The notes beneath the pieces are model-generated. The model did no database searches and was not told the DNA's origin. It saw only the letters and a list, made by a program, of their open reading frames with translations. Below, in pieces: positions 1 to 7,000 of a stretch of DNA of 7,036 bases. Numbering within the stretch: position 1 is the stretch's first letter; each line of letters begins with the position of its first letter. A program made the translations under genes and the position numbers. Source of the stretch: Acidobacteriota bacterium (GTDB taxonomy: Bacteria > Acidobacteriota > Thermoanaerobaculia > UBA5066); the NCBI GenBank assembly GCA_016789625.1, contig JAEUQS010000443.1, positions 1-7,036 on the forward strand, written 5' to 3'.

Positions 1-329
1 TCCACTTTGTCCCCCTCGTGGAAGTCGATGGCGCGCCGCGTGCCGCCCCCGAGACTGGAGTTGAAGAGGCCCTTGGGATCCTTCACGAAGGCTCCCTTGG
101 CGAACGTCAGCTTCACGGCGCTCTTGTAGGACTCACCCGTGCAGATCAGCCCGTCGTGGGACCAGACGGGGCCGCCCCACTTCCACTCCTCGGTCACGTC
201 CGGGTCCGCCTCGTGGATCAGGGCGCGGAGCTTGGCGAGCATCTCACCCCGCCAGTCCCCCAGATCCTCGATTCTGCCGTCGATGAGCGCCGAGGCGGCC
301 TGGCCGGACGCGGGCGGGCCCTTCTTCAT
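1..329 (-). CDS. DUF1801 (YdhG-like) domain protein, C-terminus cut by window edge
   Basis: The gene reads leftwards from an ATG at 329-327 and is still open at base 1, giving 109 visible residues. I recognise the DUF1801/YdhG-like fold family from the order of conserved pieces: an acidic DWRGEMLAKLRALI helix (residues 25-38), DPDVTEEWKWGGPVW (42-56), an ICTGES strand (62-67), VKLTFAKGA (72-80), DPKGLFN (84-90) and RRAIDFHEGD (98-107). Family members are usually about 110-150 residues, so most of the domain is present and only a short tail is missing. They are small cytoplasmic proteins of unknown biochemical role, so no function is assigned. The start codon overlaps the aldehyde dehydrogenase stop as ATGA, implying translational coupling and the same mRNA. 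Family call is confident; the role is not known. Confidence 0.85.
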   Translation of the reverse strand, partial: MKKGPPASGQAASALIDGRIEDLGDWRGEMLAKLRALIHEADPDVTEEWKWGGPVWSHDGLICTGESYKSAVKLTFAKGAFVKDPKGLFNSSLGGGTRRAIDFHEGDKV

Positions 330-1849
330 ACCGCTTCGAGGTACGCCCCGAGCCCGTGCCGGCCGCCCTCGCGCCCGAACCCGGACTCCTTGTAGCCGCC
401 GAACGGCGACGTGGGGTCGAACTTGTTGTACGTGTTCGCCCACACGACGCCGGCGCGAAGCCGCTGCGACACCTTGAAGATCTTGGAGCCCTTGTCGGTC
501 CAGACGCCGGCCGACAGTCCGTACATGGTGTTGTTGGCCTTCTCCACGGCCTCGTCGGGCGTGCGGAACGTCTGGATCGCGAGGACGGGTCCGAAGATCT
601 CCTCGTTCGCGATGCGGTGCGACTGCGCGACGTTCGTGAAGAACGACGGCGCGAAGAAGAAGCCCCGACCCGGCAGCGCGCACGGCGACTGTGTGAGCGT
701 CGCGCCCTCCTCGACCCCGCTGTCGACGAGCATGCGGATCTTCTGCAGCTGCTCCTTGCTGTTGATCGCGCCGACATCGGTGTTCTTGTCGAGCGGATCC
801 CCCACGCGCAGGGTCCTGATGCGGTGCGTCAGCTTGCGCACGACGAGATCGTGAACAGCTTCTTCGACGAGCAGGCGGGAACCCGCACAACAGACGTGGC
901 CCTGGTTGAAGTAGATGCCGTTGACGATGCCTTCGATCGCCTGGTCGATCGGCGCGTCGGCGAACACGATGTTCGCGGCCTTGCCGCCCAGCTCGAGCGT
1001 CAGACGCTTGCCGGTGCCGGCGCAGGCCTTCTGGATGCGCTTTCCCACCTCGGTCGAGCCCGTGAACGCGACCTTCCCGACCTTGGGGTGCGACACGAGC
1101 GCGGCGCCCGTCTTCCCCGCGCCGGTGATGATGTTCACGACGCCGGGCGGGAGGTCGGCCTCCTCGATGATCTGCGCGAGCCGCAGCGCGGTGAGCGGCG
1201 TCGTCTCGGCCGGCTTGAGCACACAGACGTTGCCCGTCGCGAGCGCGGGCGCGAGCTTCCACGCGGCCATGAGGAGCGGGAAGTTCCAGGGGATCACCTG
1301 GCCGCAGATGCCGATGGGCTGCGCCTTGCGGCCGCCCGGGAACGCGTAGTCGAGCTTGTCGGCCCAGCCCGCGTAATAGAAGAAGTGCGCGGCGGCCAGC
1401 GGCACGTCCACGTCGCGGGATTCCTTGATCGGCTTGCCGCCGTCCATGGACTCCAGCACGGCCAGCTCCCGCGCGCGTTCCTGGATGATGCGCGAGATGC
1501 GGTAGACGTACTTGCCGCGCTCCTTGGGCGGCATCTTTCGCCAGTATTTCTCGTAGGCCTTCTCGGCCGCGCGCACCGCGGCGTCCACGTCGGCCTCGTT
1601 CGCCTCGGCCACCTCGGCGAGCTTCTGCTCCGTCGCGGGGTTGATCGTGTCGAAGTAGAGGCCGCTCTTCGGCGCGACCCACTTGCCGCCGATGAAGAGC
1701 TCCCAGCGCGGCGCGATCTTGAAGTGATCGGTCGCCTCCGGCGCGGGCGCGTAGTCCCAGGTGGTGAAGTCGGGCACGGGCGTCTGAACCACGGGGGACG
1801 CCTGACGGCCGTTCATCTTCTTGACGTTTGAGGAGCTGGAAGAGGCCAT
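326..1849 (-). CDS. NAD(P)+-dependent aldehyde dehydrogenase, ALDH1/2-like class
   Basis: A complete 507-residue enzyme that oxidises an aldehyde to the carboxylic acid in the cytoplasm. Visible landmarks are IPWNF with N189, LKPAE with K212 (cofactor binding), FTGST at 262-266, LELGGK with the general base E286, GHVCCAGSR with catalytic nucleophile C320, and EEIFGP with E417. The CCAGSR context and overall pattern resemble ALDH1/ALDH2 rather than CoA-acylating PduP/EutE types. The usual Gln before the cysteine is His here. The start chosen is the ATG at 1849: GAAGGA lies at 1863-1858, 8 nt upstream, and the deoC stop ends at 1854, 4 nt away. The frame stays open to 1981, but that extension lies inside deoC. 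The N-terminus is a low-complexity serine run (residues 3-7) and the domain starts near residue 50. Placement after deoC suggests acetaldehyde as substrate (inference). Confidence 0.93.
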   Translation of the reverse strand: MASSSSSNVKKMNGRQASPVVQTPVPDFTTWDYAPAPEATDHFKIAPRWELFIGGKWVAPKSGLYFDTINPATEQKLAEVAEANEADVDAAVRAAEKAYEKYWRKMPPKERGKYVYRISRIIQERARELAVLESMDGGKPIKESRDVDVPLAAAHFFYYAGWADKLDYAFPGGRKAQPIGICGQVIPWNFPLLMAAWKLAPALATGNVCVLKPAETTPLTALRLAQIIEEADLPPGVVNIITGAGKTGAALVSHPKVGKVAFTGSTEVGKRIQKACAGTGKRLTLELGGKAANIVFADAPIDQAIEGIVNGIYFNQGHVCCAGSRLLVEEAVHDLVVRKLTHRIRTLRVGDPLDKNTDVGAINSKEQLQKIRMLVDSGVEEGATLTQSPCALPGRGFFFAPSFFTNVAQSHRIANEEIFGPVLAIQTFRTPDEAVEKANNTMYGLSAGVWTDKGSKIFKVSQRLRAGVVWANTYNKFDPTSPFGGYKESGFGREGGRHGLGAYLEAV

Positions 1850-1853
1850 CGCG

Positions 1854-2798
1854 TCAATCCTTCGTGAATTCGTCGCCGGAGCGGTAGCGTCCGGTCTCTT
1901 CCTTGGAGAGCTGCATGAGAAGGTCGTTGAGGAGCGCCGACGCGCCGAACCGGAACAGATCGGGCGTGAGCCAGTCGGCACCCAGCGTCTCCTTCACCAC
2001 CACGAGGTAGTGGAGCGCCTGCTTCGACGTGCGGATGCCGCCCGCGGGCTTCATGCCTATCTTGATGCCCGTCTCGAACCAGTGATCCCGAATCGCCTCG
2101 AGCATGCAGAGCGTCACGGGCACCGTCGCCGCGGGCACGACCTTTCCAGTCGAGGTCTTGATGAAGTCGGCCCCGGCCGCGATCGCGAGGTCCGAGGCGC
2201 GGCGCACGTTGTCGTAGGTTTCCAGCTCGCCCGTCTCGAGGATCACCTTGAGGTGCGCGGCCTCGCCCTGAGAGCGCTGACAGGCTTCCTTCGTGGCGAC
2301 GATCTCGTCGAACACCATCCGGTACTTGCCCGAGAGGAACGCCCCGCGGTCGATCACCATGTCGATCTCGTCGGCCCCCCAGGCCACGGCGCGGCGCGTG
2401 TCGGTGAGCTTCACCGAGAGCGGCGAGCGGCCCGCGGGAAACGCCGTCGCGACGCTCGCGACCTTCACCGTCGAGCCCGCGAGCGCGCCCTTGGCGACCT
2501 CCACGAGGTCGGGGTAGACGCAGACGGCCGCGACCGACGGCACGTCGCTCCGCGTGGGATCGGGACGGCGCGCCTTCGCGCACATCTGGATCACCTTGCC
2601 GTGCGAGTCCTTGCCTTCCAGCGTGGTGAGGTCGCACATCGAGATCGCCAGGCGGATCCCGGCGACCTTCGTGGCCTTCTTGATCGAGCGCTTGCCGAGA
2701 GAGGCGGCGCGCTCCTCGAGGGCCACCTGGTCGACGGTGACGCTGCGCAGCAGAGAAGAGTGGAACGTCGGGGTCGGGTGATCGGCCGTCGCGCTCAT
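1854..2798 (-). CDS. deoC: Deoxyribose-phosphate aldolase, long eukaryote-type form
   Basis: DeoC (EC 4.1.2.4) cleaves 2-deoxy-D-ribose 5-phosphate to glyceraldehyde 3-phosphate and acetaldehyde, ending deoxynucleoside catabolism in the cytoplasm. The 314-residue protein has all class I aldolase landmarks: VAAVCVYP (89-96), EIDMVI with D146, DFIKTSTGK with Schiff-base lysine K214, and GMKPAGGIRT with K250. Typical bacterial DeoC is about 220-260 residues. This one matches the human DERA layout in length, in the N-terminal extension with CDLTTLEG (55-62), in K-to-K spacing (36) and in the C-terminal ELFRxGAS-like block (here DLFRFGAS, 280-287). It carries a short insertion around residues 173-180 relative to human DERA as I remember it. 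The start is the ATG at 2798. The frame is open to 3047, but that part lies within the upstream permease gene. No clear Shine-Dalgarno precedes it. It is followed after 4 nt by the dehydrogenase. Confidence 0.95.
   Translation of the reverse strand: MSATADHPTPTFHSSLLRSVTVDQVALEERAASLGKRSIKKATKVAGIRLAISMCDLTTLEGKDSHGKVIQMCAKARRPDPTRSDVPSVAAVCVYPDLVEVAKGALAGSTVKVASVATAFPAGRSPLSVKLTDTRRAVAWGADEIDMVIDRGAFLSGKYRMVFDEIVATKEACQRSQGEAAHLKVILETGELETYDNVRRASDLAIAAGADFIKTSTGKVVPAATVPVTLCMLEAIRDHWFETGIKIGMKPAGGIRTSKQALHYLVVVKETLGADWLTPDLFRFGASALLNDLLMQLSKEETGRYRSGDEFTKD
1858..1863 (-). promoter_or_regulatory. Ribosome binding site of the aldehyde dehydrogenase
   Basis: GAAGGA on the minus strand, 8 nt before the ATG at 1849 and overlapping the last codons of deoC. 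It decides the start of the aldehyde dehydrogenase against the longer open frame reaching 1981, and it indicates that deoC and the dehydrogenase are translated from one message. Confidence 0.7.
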
Positions 2799-2839
2799 GA
2801 GTGAGCGGATTCTAGAACTCGGCGCGAGGGTGGGCGCGG

Positions 2840-4075
2840 TTACTCGTAACGTAGCGCGTCGGCCGGAAGGAGCCGTGCCGCGCGGCGCGCCGGCAGGGCC
2901 GACGCGAGGAGCACGAGGAGGAAGCCGATTCCGAGGATCGCGGCCACGTCGAGCGGCTGCGGCCGGAACGGCATCCAGGAGAGGTAGTAGACCTTCGCGA
3001 TCTCGGGCGGGAAGCGCACGGCGTGCGTCTTCGTGAGCACCGCGCACACCACGAGGCCGATGCCCGTTCCGAGGAGCAGACCCGCGCCGCCCAGGAAGAG
3101 CCCCGCGACCCGCAGCACCCGCGACGCGACGCGGGGCGGCGCGCCCAGCGCGGCCAGGACGCCCAGCGCCCGCGTCTTTTCTGTGAGCAGGACGACGAGC
3201 GAAGAGACGACCGTGCCCGCGGCCACCGCCACGATGAGCGCGAGCGCCACGAAGAGCAGCGTCTGCTGCAGCAGCAGCGCGCCGAAGAGGTCGCGGTTGA
3301 GGCTCTTCCAGTCGAGCACGGTCGCCCGGTCGCCCAGGACGTCGAACGCCGCGTTCACGGTCTTCTCCGAGATCGAGGCCCGCTCGAGCTTCAGCTCGTA
3401 GATGCGGCGCGCGTCGGCCGGGGCGAAACGCTCGAAGGCCGCGAGCGGCACCACCGTCCAGCTCTCGTCCACCTCGGAGAAGCCCGTGTCGAGGAGCGCC
3501 ACCACGTGGAGCAGCGTCCTCCGCGGCGGGGAGAGCCCCTTCGAGAGCGAGAGGTTCGACGTCTCGAGCACCACCACGCCGCCCAGCCCGACTCCGAGGC
3601 GCGCCGCGAGGCCGGCACCGAGGAGGGCCGGGGTCTCACCCCGGGCCTCTGCCGCCGCGAAGAGCGCCCGCGTTCCGGGCACCCGCGAGAGGAGCCGCGT
3701 CGTCTCGAGGCCCTGCGGCACGTCCAGCCCCTTCACGAGCGTGTCGGCCCCCGAGGCCACGCCCGCGGAGAGCACGAGCCCGGGCGCGAACGCCGTGCGG
3801 GCCACGGCGGTGACGTTGGGCAGCGCGCGCAGGCGCTTCTTCAGCTCCTCTTCCGGCACCTGGCTCGCCGGATCGGGCACCACGAGCACCTCGGCGTTCG
3901 TGCCCGCCAGCTTCTCGGCCAGCTCCCCGCGATAGCCCGACATGAGCCCCATCCCCACGACGAGGGCGGCGGCGCCCAGCGCCACGCCCGCGAGCGCCAG
4001 AGTCGCCACGGTGCCGAGGAGGCCCGTTCCGCGCCCCCTCAGGAAGCGCCGCGCGAGAAACAGGGTGAGGTTCAC
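2840..4075 (-). CDS. LolC/LolE-family lipoprotein-releasing ABC transporter permease
   Basis: A 411-residue inner-membrane protein with LolC/LolE topology: one N-terminal membrane segment (about 18-45), a large periplasmic domain (about 46-268), then three segments (about 270-297, 322-347, 376-394). Family signs are the LFLARRFLRGRG start, ALGAAALVVGMGLMSGY in the first membrane helix, DWKSLNRDLFGAL (255-267) before the second, the TEKTRALGVLAALGA coupling stretch (298-312), and the ending LPARRAARLLPADALRYE. In the known system such permeases pair with the LolD ATPase to extract lipoproteins from the inner membrane for transfer to LolA. No LolD gene is adjacent. The start is a GTG at 4075; upstream the frame reaches a stop at 4118-4120 with no better start, and no strong Shine-Dalgarno is visible. 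I cannot tell LolC from LolE; a related FtsX/MacB-like permease is the alternative. Confidence 0.87.
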   Translation of the reverse strand: MNLTLFLARRFLRGRGTGLLGTVATLALAGVALGAAALVVGMGLMSGYRGELAEKLAGTNAEVLVVPDPASQVPEEELKKRLRALPNVTAVARTAFAPGLVLSAGVASGADTLVKGLDVPQGLETTRLLSRVPGTRALFAAAEARGETPALLGAGLAARLGVGLGGVVVLETSNLSLSKGLSPPRRTLLHVVALLDTGFSEVDESWTVVPLAAFERFAPADARRIYELKLERASISEKTVNAAFDVLGDRATVLDWKSLNRDLFGALLLQQTLLFVALALIVAVAAGTVVSSLVVLLTEKTRALGVLAALGAPPRVASRVLRVAGLFLGGAGLLLGTGIGLVVCAVLTKTHAVRFPPEIAKVYYLSWMPFRPQPLDVAAILGIGFLLVLLASALPARRAARLLPADALRYE

Positions 4076-4156
4076 CCGGTGATGATGCCCGAGGGCCGCG
4101 CCTGATACGCTTGCGGGTCACGCGTCCCGCGCGATCCTCATACCGAAGGACCTTCA
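4076..4156. promoter_or_regulatory. Divergent intergenic region between permease and protease genes
   Basis: The 81 nt between the GTG of the minus-strand permease and the ATG of the plus-strand protease must hold the start signals of both genes unless the minus-strand series has a promoter elsewhere. I looked for sigma-70-like boxes and found only weak ones: TATCAG (minus strand, 4107-4102) toward the permease, and TTGCGG (4111-4116) toward the protease with no convincing -10 at proper spacing. No exact promoter is claimed. Confidence 0.35.
4145..4150 (+). promoter_or_regulatory. Ribosome binding site of the secreted protease
   Basis: GAAGGA, 6 nt before the ATG at 4157, supports this start, as does the signal peptide that begins directly at that methionine. 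The site is the left arm of a short palindrome, GAAGGACCTTC (4145-4155). Confidence 0.7.
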
Positions 4157-6913
4157 ATGATCCGACGCCCCCTCGCGGCTGCCCTGACCCTTGCCCTGCT
4201 GCTTCCGCCCGGCCTCGAGGCCTCTCAGGCGCCGCGAAGAGCCGAGTCGCCCCTCACGGCCCTCCAGGCCGCCAAGATCTCACCGTTCGTGCTGAACGCG
4301 ACCGCCGAAGGCGCCGAGGCCGACTTCCTCGTCGTGCTCGGCGAGCAGGCCGATCTCAGCGGGGCGTCGCTGCTTCCCACCAAGGAGGCCAAGGGCCGCT
4401 TCGTGAGGGACCGGCTGTGGGAGGTCGCCCAGCGCACCCAGAAGCCGCTCCGCGACGCGCTCGCCAAAGACGCCACCGAGGTCCAGAGCTTCTACATCGT
4501 CAACATGCTCCGCGTGAAGGGCGCCCGTCCCGTCGTCGAGTCGCTCGCGCGAAGGACCGACGTGGCCCGCATCGAGGCGAACCCGCGCATCCACAACAAG
4601 CCCGTGATCCCCACGCCCGAAACGCGCGACGCCCTCGCGCCGGCCGCGCAGACGAACATCAACTACGTGATGGCGCCCGACGTGTGGGCCCTCGGCTTCA
4701 CGGGTCAGAACGTCGTCGTCGCGGGGTCGGACACCGGCATCCGCTGGGATCACGAGGCCCTCAAGCCCCACTACCGCGGCTGGGACGGCATGACCGCGAA
4801 TCACGACTACAACTGGCACGACAGCGTCCACACCGGCGGCAGCTCCTGCGGCGCGAACACCACCGCCCCCTGCGACGACAACGGCCACGGCACCCACACC
4901 GTGGGCACGGCCGTGGGCCAGGTGTCGGCCGGCAACAACGAGATCGGAGTCGCGCCCGGCGCCAAGTGGATCGGCTGCCGCAACATGAACGCCGGAGTCG
5001 GCACACCCGCCACCTACACCGAGTGCATGGAGTTCTTCCTCGCGCCTTACCCCGTGGGCGGCACGCCGGCGCAGGGTGATCCGGCCAAGGCCCCGCACGT
5101 GACGATCAACTCCTGGGGCTGCCCGGCCGACGAGGGCTGCTCGGCCAACACGCTCCTCACGGCCGTGAACGCGCAGAAGGCCGCGGGCATCTTCATGGTC
5201 GTGGCCGCCGGCAACGAGGGCTCGGGCTGCTCGACGGTGGGCGATCCGCCGTCGTTCTACGAGAGCGCGTTCTCGGTGGGCGCCCTCAACACCGGCGCCG
5301 ACACCGTCGCGGGCTTCTCGAGCCGCGGGCCCGTCACGGCCGACGGCTCGGGCCGCATCAAGCCCGACATCATGGCTCCCGGCACGAGCATCCGCTCGTG
5401 CACGCCCGGCTCCACCTCGAGCTACAGCTCGGCGTTCAGCGGAACGTCCATGGCGACGCCGCACGTCTCCGGCGTCGCGGCGCTCCTCCTCTCGGCCAAG
5501 CCCGTGCTCGAGGGCCTGACCGACCAGATCGCGAAGATCCTCACCGACACCTCCGTGCACATCGCGAGCTCCGCCTGCAGCTCGAGCGGCTTCCCGAACA
5601 ACACGTTCGGCTGGGGTCGCATCAACGCGCTGGCCGCAGTGAACCTCGCGTCGACGCGCCCCATCGTCGCCAGCGTCTCGCCGCCGACCGGTCCTGCCAC
5701 GGGCGGCACAACGCTGACGATCACGGGCGAGAACTTCTCCCCGTCGCTCTCGCCCACGCTCCGCACGGCGCTCGCTCCCACCGTCGCCTCGACCGTGACG
5801 ATCGGCGGGGTCGCGGCGAACGTCGTCTCCGCGACGGCCACGCAGATCGTCGTCACCACACCGCCCCATGCCGCCGGCTTCGCCGACGTGACCGTCACGA
5901 ACCCCGGCGGCACGCCGGACTCCGGGACGCTCGTGGGCGGCTTCCAGTTCTCGCCCTGCGGCGCGCCCACCACCGCTTCGAGCAACGGACCGCTCTGCAC
6001 CGGCGACACCTTGAACCTCTCGACGCCCGTCGTAGGCGGCGCCACGTATACGTGGACCGGGCCGAACGGCTTCAGCTCCACGAGCCGCACGCCCTCGATC
6101 CCCAACGTCACCACGGCGAACGCCGGCACCTACAGCGTCTCCGTCGCCACCAGCATGAGCTGCGTCGCGCCCCCGGCCACCACCGACGTCGCCATCTCCG
6201 CGCCCGCGGCCCAGCCCTCGATCACCGGCGCGACCTCGGTGTGCACGAACGCGGCGCTCACGCTGAACGCCACGGCGGGCTACACGAGCTATCAGTGGTA
6301 CCGCGGCGGGAACCCCATCGGCGGCGCGACGTCGGCCACGTACACGAAGATCGCGACGGCCGGCGACAGCGGCAGCTACACCGTGACGGGCGCGCTCGGA
6401 ACGTGCCCGCCCTCGACCGCCTCGAGCCCCGTCGTCGTCACGGTCGCGCCCTGCGCCGCGCCCACGGCCAGCTCCGTCACGCCTCCCTGCGCGAGCACCG
6501 TGGGCGGACGCAGCATCACCATCACCGGCTCGGGCTACCAGCCCGGCGCGACCGTCACCCTCGCGGGCGTGCCCGCGACCGTCACGAACGTCGCGCCCGG
6601 CAGCATCACCGTCACCGCCGGCTCCCGCGCGGTGGGGCCCGCGACGCAGGGTGATGTGAAGGTCATCAACCCCGACAACCAGACGGCGACCCTCGTCGAC
6701 GGCTTCTCGTACGCGCTCCGCGGCGACGCGAACAACAACGGCTCGATTACCGGAGCCGACGCGTTCTTCCTGAACCTCCACGTGTTCCTCGGCGGCACGG
6801 CGCCCGCGACCCTCTGCAACGGAGACGCCAACGGCAACGGCGCGATCACGGGGGCCGACGCGTTCTTCCTGAACCTTTTCGTGTTCCTCGGAGGCACCCC
6901 TCCCGGGCCTTAG
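4157..6913 (+). CDS. Secreted subtilisin-like (S8) protease with IPT/TIG, Ig-like and dockerin-like modules
   Basis: A 918-residue exported serine endopeptidase. Residues 1-22 form a signal peptide (RR, hydrophobic core, cleavage likely after LEA). Residues about 52-147 resemble an I9 propeptide that would chaperone folding and be removed. The catalytic domain is about 165-497 with the triad D192 (SDTGI), H244 (DDNGHGTHT) and S431 (FSGTSMATPHVSG), plus the oxyanion residue N353 (AAGNEG). Then come IPT/TIG (about 502-598), two Ig-like domains (about 600-683 and 684-766, each with a Cys..Trp..Cys pattern: C614/W633/C669 and C696/W714/C750), a second IPT/TIG (768-853) and two dockerin-like calcium loops (856-913). 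The many cysteines suit an oxidising extracytoplasmic site. All key residues are present, so the enzyme should be active. Substrate is unknown; nutrient protein degradation is the plain guess. The gene stands alone, divergent from the permease. Confidence 0.95.
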   Translation: MIRRPLAAALTLALLLPPGLEASQAPRRAESPLTALQAAKISPFVLNATAEGAEADFLVVLGEQADLSGASLLPTKEAKGRFVRDRLWEVAQRTQKPLRDALAKDATEVQSFYIVNMLRVKGARPVVESLARRTDVARIEANPRIHNKPVIPTPETRDALAPAAQTNINYVMAPDVWALGFTGQNVVVAGSDTGIRWDHEALKPHYRGWDGMTANHDYNWHDSVHTGGSSCGANTTAPCDDNGHGTHTVGTAVGQVSAGNNEIGVAPGAKWIGCRNMNAGVGTPATYTECMEFFLAPYPVGGTPAQGDPAKAPHVTINSWGCPADEGCSANTLLTAVNAQKAAGIFMVVAAGNEGSGCSTVGDPPSFYESAFSVGALNTGADTVAGFSSRGPVTADGSGRIKPDIMAPGTSIRSCTPGSTSSYSSAFSGTSMATPHVSGVAALLLSAKPVLEGLTDQIAKILTDTSVHIASSACSSSGFPNNTFGWGRINALAAVNLASTRPIVASVSPPTGPATGGTTLTITGENFSPSLSPTLRTALAPTVASTVTIGGVAANVVSATATQIVVTTPPHAAGFADVTVTNPGGTPDSGTLVGGFQFSPCGAPTTASSNGPLCTGDTLNLSTPVVGGATYTWTGPNGFSSTSRTPSIPNVTTANAGTYSVSVATSMSCVAPPATTDVAISAPAAQPSITGATSVCTNAALTLNATAGYTSYQWYRGGNPIGGATSATYTKIATAGDSGSYTVTGALGTCPPSTASSPVVVTVAPCAAPTASSVTPPCASTVGGRSITITGSGYQPGATVTLAGVPATVTNVAPGSITVTAGSRAVGPATQGDVKVINPDNQTATLVDGFSYALRGDANNNGSITGADAFFLNLHVFLGGTAPATLCNGDANGNGAITGADAFFLNLFVFLGGTPPGP
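6722..6897 (+). repeat. Tandem dockerin-like repeat, 99-nt period, inside the protease gene
   Basis: Two copies offset by exactly 99 nt (33 codons) encode the calcium loops of the protease tail. The first uses D857, N859, N861 and D868; the second uses D890, N892, N894 and D901. Each is followed by an aromatic-rich helix of the form ADAFFLNLxVFLGG. By hand count 65 of 77 aligned bases match (6722-6798 against 6821-6897), with a 23-nt exact block (6755-6777 and 6854-6876). The DNA-level similarity points to an internal duplication or homogenised copies. Confidence 0.85.
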
Positions 6914-6918
6914 TGTCC

Positions 6919-6944
6919 TGGGGGCACCATGGCCGGTGCCCCCA
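6919..6944 (+). terminator. GC-rich hairpin just after the protease stop, without a T-tract
   Basis: GGGGGCACC (6920-6928) and GGTGCCCCC (6935-6943) are perfect inverted repeats. One more T-A pair (6919/6944) makes a 10-bp stem with a 6-nt loop, ATGGCC. It begins 6 nt after the TAG stop, where a transcription end or mRNA 3' stabiliser would lie. No run of T follows, so classical intrinsic termination is not certain. In very GC-rich genomes such T-less hairpins are common behind genes. Confidence 0.55.
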
Positions 6945-7000
6945 ACCCCCCTCCGAGCCAATCGCTGCCTTCGCCGGGGCGGAACGGCCTTTCGGGGGGG

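Noticed and set aside
356..1831. A plus-strand open frame of 491 codons across the aldehyde dehydrogenase
   Set aside because: Low-complexity Arg/Leu/Val-rich translation without motifs; the minus strand has the intact catalytic residues of an aldehyde dehydrogenase.
1850..1981. N-terminal extension of the aldehyde dehydrogenase to 1981
   Set aside because: It overlaps the conserved C-terminus of DeoC, and a good ribosome binding site fits the ATG at 1849.
326..2798. Bacterial microcompartment reading of the DeoC plus aldehyde dehydrogenase pair
   Set aside because: No shell protein gene is in the window, and the dehydrogenase looks like ALDH1/2 rather than the CoA-acylating type of such compartments.
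2799..3047. N-terminal extension of DeoC to 3047
   Set aside because: It overlaps the conserved last membrane segment of the permease, and the extra residues are Arg/Pro-rich with no family match.
1821..4105. Long plus-strand open frames across deoC and the permease (1821-2804 and 3023-4105)
   Set aside because: Both are Arg/His/Glu-rich shadows of GC-rich genes on the other strand and show no recognisable domain or start signal.
5398..6654. Plus-strand 418-codon frame inside the protease gene
   Set aside because: His/Arg-rich out-of-frame reading of the Ig and IPT modules, with no support as a protein.
4280..6961. A minus-strand open frame of 893 codons antisense to the protease
   Set aside because: Its translation is dominated by Arg, Gly, Ala and Val with no domain signs, as expected from the complement of GC-rich codons. 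The plus strand encodes a full, motif-complete protease.
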